The notes below the pieces were generated by a model. That model did not search any database. It saw nothing but the letters and a program-made list of their open reading frames with translations, and was not told the DNA's origin. A stretch of 64,000 nt of DNA from Niallia alba. Its GTDB lineage: Bacteria; Bacillota; Bacilli; Bacillales; Cytobacillaceae. Positions 9,120 through 17,711 of this stretch are shown in pieces. The stretch covers positions 1,280,001-1,344,000 of the forward strand of contig NZ_JABBPK010000001.1 in the NCBI RefSeq assembly GCF_012933555.1, written 5' to 3'. A program made the position numbers and the translations under genes. Each line of letters starts with the position of its first letter. The first letter of the stretch is position 1.

Positions 9120-10118
9120 ATGAAACGGCGACTTATTATTATGACAATCATCGTATTGCTACTTTCTATCTATCCAAAGGAATATCGTGCAGATTCAGTT
9201 ATTGATGTGAATAAAGAGTATACATACGAAGATTTTCAAGAAGATGTTTGGATTTTGAAGAGTAAATATAAAAAGCAGTTACAGGTGCATACGATTGGAA
9301 AATCAGAATTTGGGCGGAAGATTTACGCGGTTCAAATAGGTACAGGAGAAAAAAGCGTTCTTCTTTCTGGTGCCCATCATGGAAGAGAATGGATAACTTC
9401 TTTGTTAACAATGAAAATGACAGAAGATATTGCAGCAACAATGAAAAATGGAGACAACTTTCTCGGTTCCTATTCCATTTGGATTGTACCGATGATTAAT
9501 CCGGATGGAGTCACGATTCAACAAGGGAAAATTAATAAATTCCCGTTTTTTTCTAAAAGAAAAATTAAGAAGATGAATGGTGGTATAGATGATTTTACGC
9601 GCTGGAAAAGTAACGGACTAGGAGTGGACCTTAATCGACAGTATCCGGCTGGATGGGAGTATTTAAAGGATTCAAAAAAAGAGCCTTCCTATAAAAATTA
9701 TAAAGGTAAGGCACCATTTGAGGCAGCAGAAGTACAAGCGATTGTAAAGTTAACAGAAAAAATTAAACCAACAATTGCTGTAGCTTATCATTCGTCTGGG
9801 CAAGAGATTTTTTGGCAATATAATAACGGTGTTAATGAGGAAAGAGACCAAATGATTGCAGAAGTTCTCGCAAAAGAAACAGGATACAAGCTGGGGACAC
9901 CTAACAAAGATGCAATTGGGGGTGGATTTACAGATTGGTTTATTACTACCTATCATTTGCCAGCTTTTACAATCGAAATATGTCCATTGGTAGACGAGCG
10001 CGATCCTTCCTTAATTAATTTTTCAAATGAATGGGCAAGAAATAAGGCCATTCCAAGAACACTGATAGAGGAAGCAAAAAAAATAGATGCGGTACATAAA
10101 AAAATGTTAGGGGACTAA
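9120..10118 (+). CDS. Secreted M14 zinc carboxypeptidase / D-glutamyl-diamino acid endopeptidase type
   Basis: A 332-residue metallopeptidase with a signal peptide (residues 1-22, ending YRA). Zinc ligands are His87 and Glu90 in HHGRE and His224 in YHSSGQ; substrate Arg is in DLNRQYP and the catalytic glutamate is Glu286 in TIEICP. It resembles the catalytic domain of gamma-D-glutamyl-diamino acid endopeptidase I (YqgT type) but lacks LysM repeats. The likely substrate is peptidoglycan stem peptide. AAAAGGGG precedes the ATG at 9120; an upstream in-frame ATG at 9081 has no ribosome site. Confidence 0.85.
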   Translation: MKRRLIIMTIIVLLLSIYPKEYRADSVIDVNKEYTYEDFQEDVWILKSKYKKQLQVHTIGKSEFGRKIYAVQIGTGEKSVLLSGAHHGREWITSLLTMKMTEDIAATMKNGDNFLGSYSIWIVPMINPDGVTIQQGKINKFPFFSKRKIKKMNGGIDDFTRWKSNGLGVDLNRQYPAGWEYLKDSKKEPSYKNYKGKAPFEAAEVQAIVKLTEKIKPTIAVAYHSSGQEIFWQYNNGVNEERDQMIAEVLAKETGYKLGTPNKDAIGGGFTDWFITTYHLPAFTIEICPLVDERDPSLINFSNEWARNKAIPRTLIEEAKKIDAVHKKMLGD

Positions 10119-10146
10119 TAATAAGAAAAAAATATTGGAGGTATTT

Positions 10147-10479
10147 ATGAAAACTAGATCTTTATCCATTCTTATTGTTAGCGTGACGGTATTAATTATG
10201 GCATTTATGTTTCCGTCCCATAATGTAGCTGTACAGGAACTGGATTATAAAAAATTCGGCTCCATCGCAATTGCTGTTGTAAAAGCAGATTATCCAGAAG
10301 AGTCTGTAACAGACTATAAATATTTAGGACGAAAAAAAATATCAGCACAAGAGGAACAAGATTCCTTTCAATTTGTAGTGAAAGAGGATGGAAAGGAAAA
10401 AAACGTTATCGTTACTATTAACCATAGAACACAAGATGATAAATTTATCTCGCTAGTAGTAGAAGAAGCAAATCCTTAA
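10147..10479 (+). CDS. yhdC: Secreted DUF3889/YhdC-like protein
   Basis: A 110-residue protein with an N-terminal signal or anchor (residues 5-24) followed by a small alpha/beta domain carrying AIAVVKADYPEESVTDYKYLGR. I recognise it as YhdC-like (DUF3889); function unknown. TTGGAGG lies 6 bases before the ATG. It begins 28 bases after the M14 peptidase stop and probably shares its transcript, so a cell-envelope role is plausible. Confidence 0.65.
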   Translation: MKTRSLSILIVSVTVLIMAFMFPSHNVAVQELDYKKFGSIAIAVVKADYPEESVTDYKYLGRKKISAQEEQDSFQFVVKEDGKEKNVIVTINHRTQDDKFISLVVEEANP

Positions 10480-10508
10480 AAAAAGACCGAAAAGGTCTTT
10501 TTTTAAGG
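10474..10508 (+). terminator. Terminator after yhdC-like gene
   Basis: CCTTAAAAAAAGACC / GGTCTTTTTTTAAGG, a perfect 15-bp stem overlapping the stop codon, with a GAAAA loop. Confidence 0.9.
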
Positions 10509-10539
10509 ATTTTTTCGCAAAGTTTGTTTGCGATAACCC

Positions 10540-10617
10540 GCAGCCAGAATACACTTCGCCTCCGGGGTCTCAGACTGTCTCGCTAATCCCCGTGGCGTCT
10601 TCGTGTATTCCGGCTGC
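10540..10617 (+). repeat. Solo core of the dispersed structured repeat, deletion derivative
   Basis: Arms GCAGCCAGAATACAC and GTGTATTCCGGCTGC bound a 78-bp core. Compared with the 115-bp copy at 13593 it lacks the part from the first CTTCGC to the second, as expected for deletion between short direct repeats. It lies between the convergent yhdC-like gene and the ABC permease gene. Confidence 0.85.
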
Positions 10618-10680
10618 TCCATTTTTCCAACTCATCCATCTTTTTGATTAAATAACAAATACTTTAGAAAACAGTCTTTT

Positions 10681-11661
10681 TTAATAAACATCTTTCTTCG
10701 TAAATACAAGGAAAGAGATAATAATCCCAGCTACACCCCAAATAGACAGTACAATAAGGGAGAAGGGAAGGGACATTCCTTCAATGGGAGGAATATTTCC
10801 TTGGAGATAATCTGTTAGACGCAAGTTTACCATGAAAAAGTACTTTGCTGCCTCCCAAGAAGATGCAATCGAACTAATGATGGAACCAGAAATCAAGAAT
10901 GCAAGCATGGCCCCCATTCCCGCTGCTGTACTTTTAATAAGGACGGAGAACATAAAGGAAAGGGTACCTACTACTACCGATACAAACCAACCGAGCCCAA
11001 AAATCATAAGAATGTATTGCCATTGAGGGATTAAATGGACATTGGCTGTATTTAATTCACCAGCCTGCACTGTAAACCCAGTTAATATGGGGGCTGTCCA
11101 ACCCGCATATCCAAAGAATAGCCCGGAAATAAGGTACGAAAATAACCCAAAAATAAATAAGATAAAGGAAACAGATAAAAGGAGCGTGATATATTTACTT
11201 AACAGGATTTTCCAACGCCTTACTGGTCTTGTCAGTAACAGCTTAATGGTGCCAAGACTTTTTTCAGAAGAAACCATATCAGCTGAAATAATCATGACCA
11301 TTAAAGGAAGAAGCAACTGAATCGAATTATCTAAAAACACGCGCAAAAAGGTTGGAGCACCTGGCTCTTGTGGGTTAATGTTGTTATCAAGATAATATTG
11401 ACTTTGATCAATTCGAACCTTTAATTGGGAGCGGAATTCTTCGGAAATCCCACTTGAACCAATTCGGTTTTGCATATCAACGATAGATTGTTGTAGAGTG
11501 ACACGCCAATCCGTATCTCCAATTCTTTTTTTGACGTTTTCCATTTCGCGATGCTGTGCATACGTAAACATTGTTATCATGATTCCGATGATTATCGTTA
11601 CAACTAATAATCGCTTACTTTTAACGAGTTTTAGCATTTCATTATAAATAAGTTTATTCAC
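10681..11661 (-). CDS. ABC-2 type transporter permease
   Basis: A 326-residue membrane protein: a helix at residues 17-37, an extracytoplasmic loop of about 80 residues, then five or six helices, ending IISFLVFTKKDVY. The SLGTIKLLLTRPVRRWKI segment before the second helix is typical of ABC-2 permeases. GTG at 11661 is chosen because AGGAGGT lies about 10 bases upstream; the GTG at 11673 sits inside that site. It overlaps the ATPase gene by 8 bases. Substrate unknown. Confidence 0.82.
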   Translation of the reverse strand: MNKLIYNEMLKLVKSKRLLVVTIIIGIMITMFTYAQHREMENVKKRIGDTDWRVTLQQSIVDMQNRIGSSGISEEFRSQLKVRIDQSQYYLDNNINPQEPGAPTFLRVFLDNSIQLLLPLMVMIISADMVSSEKSLGTIKLLLTRPVRRWKILLSKYITLLLSVSFILFIFGLFSYLISGLFFGYAGWTAPILTGFTVQAGELNTANVHLIPQWQYILMIFGLGWFVSVVVGTLSFMFSVLIKSTAAGMGAMLAFLISGSIISSIASSWEAAKYFFMVNLRLTDYLQGNIPPIEGMSLPFSLIVLSIWGVAGIIISFLVFTKKDVY

Positions 11662-12568
11662 CGACGGAGTCACCTCCTGTGAGCTCTAAGAATAGATGCT
11701 CAAGAGATGGAATTTGTCGATTCATTTCTTTAATATCTACATTAGCTTCTATCAATAATCTACTCCACTGAGAAACTTCTTCTTCGATGTATGGAGTAAT
11801 CACAACATCCTCTCGTACTGTGACAGAAGGAGCAAGCTTTTTCAAGATTTCTAGCCCTTTTTCTACAGGGGTAAATCGCCAAATTAACTTCTCGTTTTGG
11901 GTTAGTAAAGTATGTACTGATTCAGTATGGATGATTTTTCCGTCTAAAATAATGGATACACGATCACATAAAAGTTGAATCTCACTTAATAAATGGCTGG
12001 ATACTAATACACTTAGCCCTTCTTCCTTCGCAAGAAACCGAATAAATTGCCGCATTTCTCTTATACCAGAAGGATCTAATCCATTAGTTGGCTCATCTAG
12101 TATTAATACTTTCGGCCGGCTTAATAGTGCTTGACCAATTCCAAGACGTTGGCGCATCCCGAGGGAATAAGTTTTTACTTTGTCGTGAATACGATCAGTT
12201 AACCCAATTAATTCAACAACTTCTGTTATTCGTTTATCGTCTGTATTTGTTAACATCCGAGCAAAATATTGCAGGTTTTCCCAGCCAGTTAAATACGGAT
12301 ACAACTCTGGATTTTCTACAATGCAGCCTAAGCGCTCCATTGCCTTTGAAAAATCTTTTTTAACCTCGTATCCACAAATGAATATTTGACCAGATGTTGG
12401 TTTGATTAATCCAGCTAGCATGCGAATTGTAGTTGTCTTTCCAGCCCCGTTTGGTCCAAGAAAGCCGAAGACTTCTCCACTTTTTAATTCAAAGCTAATG
12501 TTTTTAATAATATCTCTTTTTCCAATTCTTTTCGTTAAATGCTGAACAGATAGTGTAATGTCACTCAT
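11654..12568 (-). CDS. ABC transporter ATP-binding protein
   Basis: A 304-residue NBD of the drug/lipid/CcmA-like class. Walker A is GPNGAGKTT, the signature is YSLGMRQRLGIGQAL and Walker B is VLILDEPTNGLDP; a C-terminal accessory region of about 80 residues follows. GGGAGGT is spaced for the second ATG of the frame (12568), not the first (12574). The start overlaps the end of the SGNH hydrolase gene by 8 bases and its own end overlaps the permease, so the three are coupled. Confidence 0.88.
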   Translation of the reverse strand: MSDITLSVQHLTKRIGKRDIIKNISFELKSGEVFGFLGPNGAGKTTTIRMLAGLIKPTSGQIFICGYEVKKDFSKAMERLGCIVENPELYPYLTGWENLQYFARMLTNTDDKRITEVVELIGLTDRIHDKVKTYSLGMRQRLGIGQALLSRPKVLILDEPTNGLDPSGIREMRQFIRFLAKEEGLSVLVSSHLLSEIQLLCDRVSIILDGKIIHTESVHTLLTQNEKLIWRFTPVEKGLEILKKLAPSVTVREDVVITPYIEEEVSQWSRLLIEANVDIKEMNRQIPSLEHLFLELTGGDSVGE

Positions 12569-13355
12569 TGTCATTTACCTCCCAGGAGATAAGGGATGCC
12601 ACACGTTCAGCCATTAGCTGATAGCCCTTTTTATTTGGATGAAAATGGTCAGAATATAAATATTGCTGAACATTCTGCTGGAAAATATCATAGGTTGGGA
12701 CAAAAATGGTTTGGGCATAATTAGCACATATCTCCGCTGTGGTATTATTCCAAGTGCGAACTACTTGAGAAGTTAATGCACGATTGTCTAGATCATTAAA
12801 AGGATTGTATAAGCCCATTAAATAGATGGGTGCATCTGCATTAATGGAGCGAATAGTTGTTAGTACCGTCTGCAATTGTTTAGAATAGGCTTCCATTAAT
12901 TTGCTTATGGAATCTTCTTCAATCTCAGTAAGGGATTGGCCACCTTGAAAAAGATCATTCCCTCCTATCGTTATAAAGAGAAGGTCAGCATTTGCTGTTT
13001 GTCTTTGTATTTCCTGACCTGTTAATTGCTCGGCTAATTTATCTGTCGTTAATCCTTTTATTCCATAGTTGGTAATCTTGATTTCTTCTTCGGTCTTTTC
13101 AGCCAGGGCTTCCTTTAGATAACCAATATATCCTTTTCCGGTATCATCACCTGTCCCTCGCGTGAGAGAATCACCTAAAGCTAAAAGGTGGACGCCATCA
13201 GCTTTTATTTCTTTCTGATTCTCGGTATTTGTTGTTTGGGGCTTTTCAGCTGGCTGATTAGTATAATCAACTAGAACCCATCCTAAGCCGATTATCCATA
13301 ATAAACAAACGATGCTTGATAATGTTAATATTGAAACGGTTAAGTTTTTTCGCAA
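12561..13355 (-). CDS. Membrane-anchored or secreted SGNH/GDSL hydrolase
   Basis: A 264-residue esterase/lipase-like protein. An N-terminal membrane segment (about 6-30) is followed by the four SGNH blocks: LALGDSLTRGTG (Ser), the Gly-bearing KGLTT region, ITIGGNDL (Asn) and SDHFHPNKKGY (Asp/His). The frame extends to 13454, but GATAGGAGG precedes the TTG at 13355, so the extra 33 codons are rejected. First gene of the operon with the ABC transporter, suggesting an envelope lipid or acyl substrate; this is inference. Confidence 0.85.
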   Translation of the reverse strand: MRKNLTVSILTLSSIVCLLWIIGLGWVLVDYTNQPAEKPQTTNTENQKEIKADGVHLLALGDSLTRGTGDDTGKGYIGYLKEALAEKTEEEIKITNYGIKGLTTDKLAEQLTGQEIQRQTANADLLFITIGGNDLFQGGQSLTEIEEDSISKLMEAYSKQLQTVLTTIRSINADAPIYLMGLYNPFNDLDNRALTSQVVRTWNNTTAEICANYAQTIFVPTYDIFQQNVQQYLYSDHFHPNKKGYQLMAERVASLISWEVNDNE

Positions 13356-13592
13356 CGCTGAACCTCCTATCAAATGAAATTTTTCACAAAAATGGAGAGA
13401 AATAAACCTATCAATCGTTAAACACTTTTCTATTTTCATTACACCAGATCCCAAAAGAAGAAGGGAATAGAATTATTTTTTAAAAGGTATCAAAAATAGA
13501 AGTGGCCAACCAAAGAAGATAGCCTGAAAGAGGAGATGAAAAAGGGTTGTTTTTAATGAAGGCTGTTTTTGTAAAGTTTGTTGCTATTACCC

Positions 13593-13707
13593 GCAGCCGG
13601 AATGCACTTTGCTTTCCGTGGGGCTAAGCTTAAGCCTCCTCCGCTTCGCCTCCGGGGTCTCAGACTGTCTCGCTAATCCCCGTGGCGTCTACGTGTATTC
13701 CGGCTGC
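13593..13707 (+). repeat. Solo core of the dispersed structured repeat
   Basis: Core bounded by GCAGCCGGAATGCAC and GTGTATTCCGGCTGC, with left wing GTAAAGTTTGTTGC at 13571-13584. It lacks the outer GAGGCTGGGACATAA ends. The IS110 element begins about 60 bases to its right, inside the sequence that normally follows the core. Confidence 0.9.
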
Positions 13708-13772
13708 TCCATTTTTTTAACCAATTCTTTTTTCCTATTGAAATAACAACAATTTTTTAGAAAAACTCTCAT

Positions 13773-14040
13773 GGCGGCGTTACCCGCCGCCACCGTCTAT
13801 CATGAAAACTTGCTCCTATCCCATGATAGAAAGTCTAAACCACTTAACACCTGACCATAATTAATAGTACAATACGACCAGTCCGAAGACTGTTTGGTGG
13901 ATCAATACAAGTTGATACCCCGTTAGAAAAACTGGTTGTGACAGTTTAAAAGAACCGTCTAATGTGTTTATAAACACGAATACAAAAATTTTGTATGATG
14001 ACTTCTGTCGCTTGTATTGTATTAAAAATCTTTGAGGTGA
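13773..14040 (+). ncRNA. Candidate IS110 bridge RNA in the 5' noncoding end
   Basis: The region between the left end and the transposase has several hairpins: GGCGGC/GCCGCC (13773-13791), TCTATCATG/CATGATAGA (about 13795-13832), CAGTC-CGAA-GACTG (about 13880-13893) and the palindrome GTGTTTATAAACAC. IS110-group elements are known to transcribe a bridge RNA from this end whose loops pair with target and donor DNA. The placement and structure are seen; transcription and loop assignment are inferred. Boundaries are approximate. Confidence 0.5.
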
Positions 14041-14044
14041 TTAT

Positions 14045-15274
14045 ATGGAAGCTATGATTGAACGGTGTGCAGGCCTAGATGTACACCAAGAAACAGTAGT
14101 TGCTTGTGTTTTATTTGGTTCATTAGATAAAAAACCAAATAAAGAGATTCAAACCTTTCCAACAACCACAAGTGGCCTTTTGGCACTTAGCGACTGGCTA
14201 TCCTCACACAAAATAACGGATGCTGTAATGGAAAGTACCGGTGTATATTGGAAGCCCGTTTGGAATGTTATAGAATGTGACTTCCAATTAATCCTCGCCA
14301 ATGCCCAACATGTTAAAAATGTTCCCGGAAGGAAAACAGACGTAAAAGATGCGGAGTGGTTAGCTAAACTTTTGCGTTCTGGACTAATTGAAAAAAATTT
14401 TGTACCGCCCAAAGAAATTCGTGATTTGCGAGATTTAACCCGGTATCGTAAAAAACTCATCCATACACGAACTTCTGAGCGCAATCGAATCCACAAAATT
14501 CTACAGGATGCAAATATTAAACTAACTTCTGTTTTATCTGACATTTTTGGTGTCACTGGTTGTCGCATTATTGAAGCCCTAATAAACGGCGAAAAAATAG
14601 GTGTGTTTGAACTTCAACAAATGGTTGATTCAAGAGTTAAGGCGAGCACAACAGATATTGCAGAAGCCCTTAACGGTGGAATACGTAAACATCATATTGA
14701 TATGTTACGTTTCCATTGGGACCATATCAATCACATCGATGAAACAATCGAAAAAGTAGTTGAACGCATAGACCAAGCGCTTATTCCTTATCAAGAGGAG
14801 TGCGAACTACTAGATACCATACCGGGTGTGGATAAAAATGCATCCGCAATCTTTATAGCTGAAATGGGTGTAGACATGTCAGTATTTAAAAGTTCTAAAC
14901 ATCTAGCCTCATGGGCTGGAGTGAGTCCAGGAAATTATGAGAGTGCCGGTAAAAAAAAAACAGGTAAAACTCAGTACGGAAACAAATCATTAAGAACCAC
15001 CGCTGTTGAATGTTCCATGGCTACAGATAGACAGTATAATCGCATATCTGCACATAGAAAAAGAATTATGAAACGACAAGGAAAATCGAAAGCACGGATC
15101 GCTTCCGCTCATTTAATCCTAACAATTGCTTACAATATTTTAAAAACAAGGCAACCATATCAGGAACTAGGCCCTGATTATGTTGATCTCGAACAAAGTA
15201 AAGAACAAAAAATGATTCAATACTTAAAAAGGAAAGGGTATCGTATTGAACCCACTAATGAACAAATTGCTTAA
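14045..15274 (+). CDS. IS110-family DEDD transposase (bridge recombinase)
   Basis: A 409-residue transposase. The N-terminal RuvC-like DEDD domain shows Asp in CAGLDVHQETVVAC, Glu in AVMESTGVYW and two Asp in GRKTDVKDAEWLAKLL. The C-terminal Transposase_20 domain has LLDTIPGVDKNASAIFIAEMG, then WAGVSPGNYESAGKKKTGKT with the expected catalytic serine. GAGGTGATT precedes the ATG. The frame is intact and the catalytic residues present, so the element could be active. Placing most noncoding DNA upstream fits the IS110 group rather than IS1111. Confidence 0.93.
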   Translation: MEAMIERCAGLDVHQETVVACVLFGSLDKKPNKEIQTFPTTTSGLLALSDWLSSHKITDAVMESTGVYWKPVWNVIECDFQLILANAQHVKNVPGRKTDVKDAEWLAKLLRSGLIEKNFVPPKEIRDLRDLTRYRKKLIHTRTSERNRIHKILQDANIKLTSVLSDIFGVTGCRIIEALINGEKIGVFELQQMVDSRVKASTTDIAEALNGGIRKHHIDMLRFHWDHINHIDETIEKVVERIDQALIPYQEECELLDTIPGVDKNASAIFIAEMGVDMSVFKSSKHLASWAGVSPGNYESAGKKKTGKTQYGNKSLRTTAVECSMATDRQYNRISAHRKRIMKRQGKSKARIASAHLILTIAYNILKTRQPYQELGPDYVDLEQSKEQKMIQYLKRKGYRIEPTNEQIA

Positions 15275-15385
15275 TGAATAACAAAAGCACTATATTTAAT
15301 CATTCCTAGCCTTTTAAAAAAGTTCAAATTTAGAAGGTTCAGCTTAGTGTTGCCTTTTACCTAAAGAGTTTTCATACAAACAGCC

Positions 15386-16288
15386 TTAATGAATATCTTT
15401 TTTCTTAAACCTTCCACCACGTACTTCAGAAATATTGGCAACTGCAAGAAAGGCAGTAGGATCTAGTTCTTCAATAATTGTTTTAAGTTTAGCTTCTTCT
15501 AAACGGTTAATAACGCAAAAAATAACTTTCTTTGTGTCACCAGTATAGGCACCTTCACCCTTCAGATAAGTGACACCGCGTCCAAGTCTTGCTAGTATCG
15601 TTTCACCGATTACTTGTGAATGGTCACTAATAATCCAAACTGATTTTGATTCATCTAAACCAGCTATAACAATATCAATTACTTTAAAAGCAATAAAATA
15701 GGCGATCAATGAATACATAGCTCGATTCCAAGAAAAAACAAACCCAGCACTAATAAAGATAAAGACATTGAAAAACATAATAATTTCACCAACGGAAAAA
15801 GGGCTTCTTTTACTGAAAAGGAGAGCTAATACCTCTGTACCATCAAGGGAGCCGCCAAAGCGTAGCACAATTCCCACTCCAATACCAAGGATAATACCAC
15901 CAAACACAGTGGCGAGAAGTAAATCAGATGTGAAAACGGGCACATCGTGTAATAAAATGGTTGTAAGAGAAAGAACGGTAATACCTAGCATCGTGGAAAA
16001 AGTAAAAGTCTTACCAATTTGTTTGTAGCCAATATAGAAGAAGGGAATATTTAATAAAAAGATAAAATAGCCAAGCTTTGCGCCAGACAAGTGAGAGAGG
16101 ATAATGGAGATTCCAACAATACCTCCATCTAATACTTTATTAGGAACAAGAAATTCTTCAATGCCGACTCCCATTAAAATACTACCAACAATAATGAAAA
16201 ATATCCTGCTAGCTAAAACCTTTTTTGGTAAAATTTTATGCTGTGGTTTTTCTAAAATTGCCTCTGCTTGTATATTTGATGACTCCAT
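15386..16288 (-). CDS. YitT family membrane protein (DUF161 + DUF2179)
   Basis: A 300-residue protein: six membrane helices (residues about 25-215) forming two YitT repeats, with GVGIEEFLVPNKVLDGGIVG and LRFGGSLDGTEVLAL, then a cytoplasmic DUF2179 domain (about 220-295) containing GRGVTYLKGEGAYTG. Paralogues in B. subtilis include YitT, YpjC and YqfU. Function not established; proposed as small-molecule-gated transporters. GGGGGG precedes the ATG. Its end lies only 5-6 bases beyond the IS110 boundary, so the insertion may have replaced its native terminator. Confidence 0.87.
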   Translation of the reverse strand: MESSNIQAEAILEKPQHKILPKKVLASRIFFIIVGSILMGVGIEEFLVPNKVLDGGIVGISIILSHLSGAKLGYFIFLLNIPFFYIGYKQIGKTFTFSTMLGITVLSLTTILLHDVPVFTSDLLLATVFGGIILGIGVGIVLRFGGSLDGTEVLALLFSKRSPFSVGEIIMFFNVFIFISAGFVFSWNRAMYSLIAYFIAFKVIDIVIAGLDESKSVWIISDHSQVIGETILARLGRGVTYLKGEGAYTGDTKKVIFCVINRLEEAKLKTIIEELDPTAFLAVANISEVRGGRFKKKDIH

Positions 16289-16445
16289 CGTTAATCCCCC
16301 CAGTTACGTTTTATATGTAAAAAAATGTGTAAACAATAAGTAAAAATATCGATAATTCTATTTTATCATAATAGTTTTGAAATATATCTATCAAAGCTCG
16401 GTGTTTTTTTAATATATGCAAAAGAATAACAGGAAAAAGACAGTC

Positions 16446-17393
16446 TTACTTAAACCAGCCTTTTCGTTTAAACAAGATAAACATTCCTATACCTATACTG
16501 GCCATTATAAATAACAGAAGGAAGTAACCGTATTTCCATTGAAGTTCAGGCATATTTACAAAGTTCATTCCGTATAAGCCAGCTAAGAAGCTGAGTGGCA
16601 TAAAAATGGTCGTAATGACAGTAAGAATTTGCATAATTCTATTAGAATGATGCGAGTTATAGGATAGATAACTATCTCTTATATCTGTCGTTAATTCCCG
16701 ATTGGATTCAACTAGTTCACTAATTTTCAATAAGTGATCATAAATATCAGAATAGTATTCTTTTTTGGTTAAAAGAGCCGCTATTTTTTCGCTATTAATC
16801 ATCTGGTGTACTATATCTTTCATTGGCACGACGGTATGTCGTAAGGAAAGAAGCTGGTGCCTAGTTGAAAATAATTCATCTAACAAGGCTTCCATTGTTT
16901 TTTTTGTCGGGTTTTCATCGATTTCTGCAAGGGAATCCTCAATGTCATAGACAATCGGAAAATAATTATCGACTAGATGATCCAATAACTGATAAAGAAC
17001 GGTATATTGTGTCCAAGTGGCAACATCTTCTCTTGTTAGCATTTCTTTTACTGCATTCACTTCAATCGAAGCATGATGATGAAAGGTAACGATGAAATTT
17101 TTCCCTAAGAAAATATTAAGTTCATCTTTTTTTATGGTTTTTGGATTTAAACAATGGGTGACAAAAAAGGTATAGGTTTCAAAATAGTCAATTTTAGGTC
17201 GTTGCAAATTATGGAGACAATCTTCTATAGATAAGGGATGAAACCTAAAAGGATGATGCAATTTTTCAATTTCATCGTCAATTGGCTGATCGAAGTCAAT
17301 CCAAGACCACTGAAAATCTCCTTCCAATATTTCTTCAATGGGGAGATTTGTACGTATCTCATTATGCTTATTTATAGCTAGCGTATGAATCAT
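16446..17393 (-). CDS. corA: CorA family magnesium/cobalt transporter
   Basis: A 315-residue CorA protein: a long cytoplasmic N-terminal domain, then two C-terminal helices with the YGMNF selectivity motif at about residue 275 and a basic tail FKRKGWFK. CorA pentamers carry Mg2+ across the cytoplasmic membrane. B. subtilis YfjQ is the nearest relative I recognise. The gene is transcribed alone, divergent from the response regulator gene. Confidence 0.88.
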   Translation of the reverse strand: MIHTLAINKHNEIRTNLPIEEILEGDFQWSWIDFDQPIDDEIEKLHHPFRFHPLSIEDCLHNLQRPKIDYFETYTFFVTHCLNPKTIKKDELNIFLGKNFIVTFHHHASIEVNAVKEMLTREDVATWTQYTVLYQLLDHLVDNYFPIVYDIEDSLAEIDENPTKKTMEALLDELFSTRHQLLSLRHTVVPMKDIVHQMINSEKIAALLTKKEYYSDIYDHLLKISELVESNRELTTDIRDSYLSYNSHHSNRIMQILTVITTIFMPLSFLAGLYGMNFVNMPELQWKYGYFLLLFIMASIGIGMFILFKRKGWFK

Positions 17394-17504
17394 TTCAATA
17401 ACTCCTTTATACTGGTGTTATTAAATAGGATAGTTTATTTTGTTAGTTTATTACAATTAAAAAGATTTTTATGCAATCATTTAGTGTTTTTCATGCTTGA
17501 TAGG

Positions 17505-17590
17505 TCCGTTGATCGCCGCTCAGCGCGAGCCCAACGGAAAGGAAAGTGTATTTCGGCTACGGGCATAGCAACAAACTTTACTAAAACAGC
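17505..17590 (-). repeat. Half-core fragment of the dispersed repeat (reverse orientation)
   Basis: Read on the minus strand it gives AAAGTTTGTTGCTATGCCCG, then TAGCCGAAATACACTTTCC and GGGCTCGCGCTGAGC: the left wing and left half of the core, with sequence drift. The right half is missing. It occupies most of the 318-bp gap between divergent corA and the response regulator gene. Confidence 0.75.
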
Positions 17591-17660
17591 TTTTTTTTGC
17601 TTATATCATTCAAAATTTTTTCTTGTTAGCTACCAGGGTATGAAAGTTATTGATAACATC

Positions 17661-17669
17661 TGCTATAAT
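17661..17669 (+). promoter_or_regulatory. Extended -10 promoter of the response regulator gene
   Basis: TGCTATAAT is a perfect extended -10 element, 43 bases before the start codon. No good -35 is visible at 17 bases upstream, which is common for extended -10 promoters. Confidence 0.5.
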
Positions 17670-17711
17670 AAATAGCAAAAGAATGTACGCTAGTAAATAG
17701 GAAGTGTTAGG

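Larger units (their letters stand above)
13766..15380 (+). mobile_element. IS110-family insertion sequence (ends approximate)
   Basis: One intact DEDD transposase gene with about 280 bp noncoding on the left and about 105 bp on the right. Short inverted segments AAAACTCT (near 13762-13769) and AGAGTTTT (near 15365-15372), each followed by CAT, mark the ends. Flanks are TTTTTTAGAAAAA on the left and CAGCCTT on the right; the related stretch at 10660 reads TTTAGAAAACAGTCTT, which supports this boundary. No target duplication is visible, as expected for IS110. Exact ends need comparison with an empty site. Confidence 0.8.
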
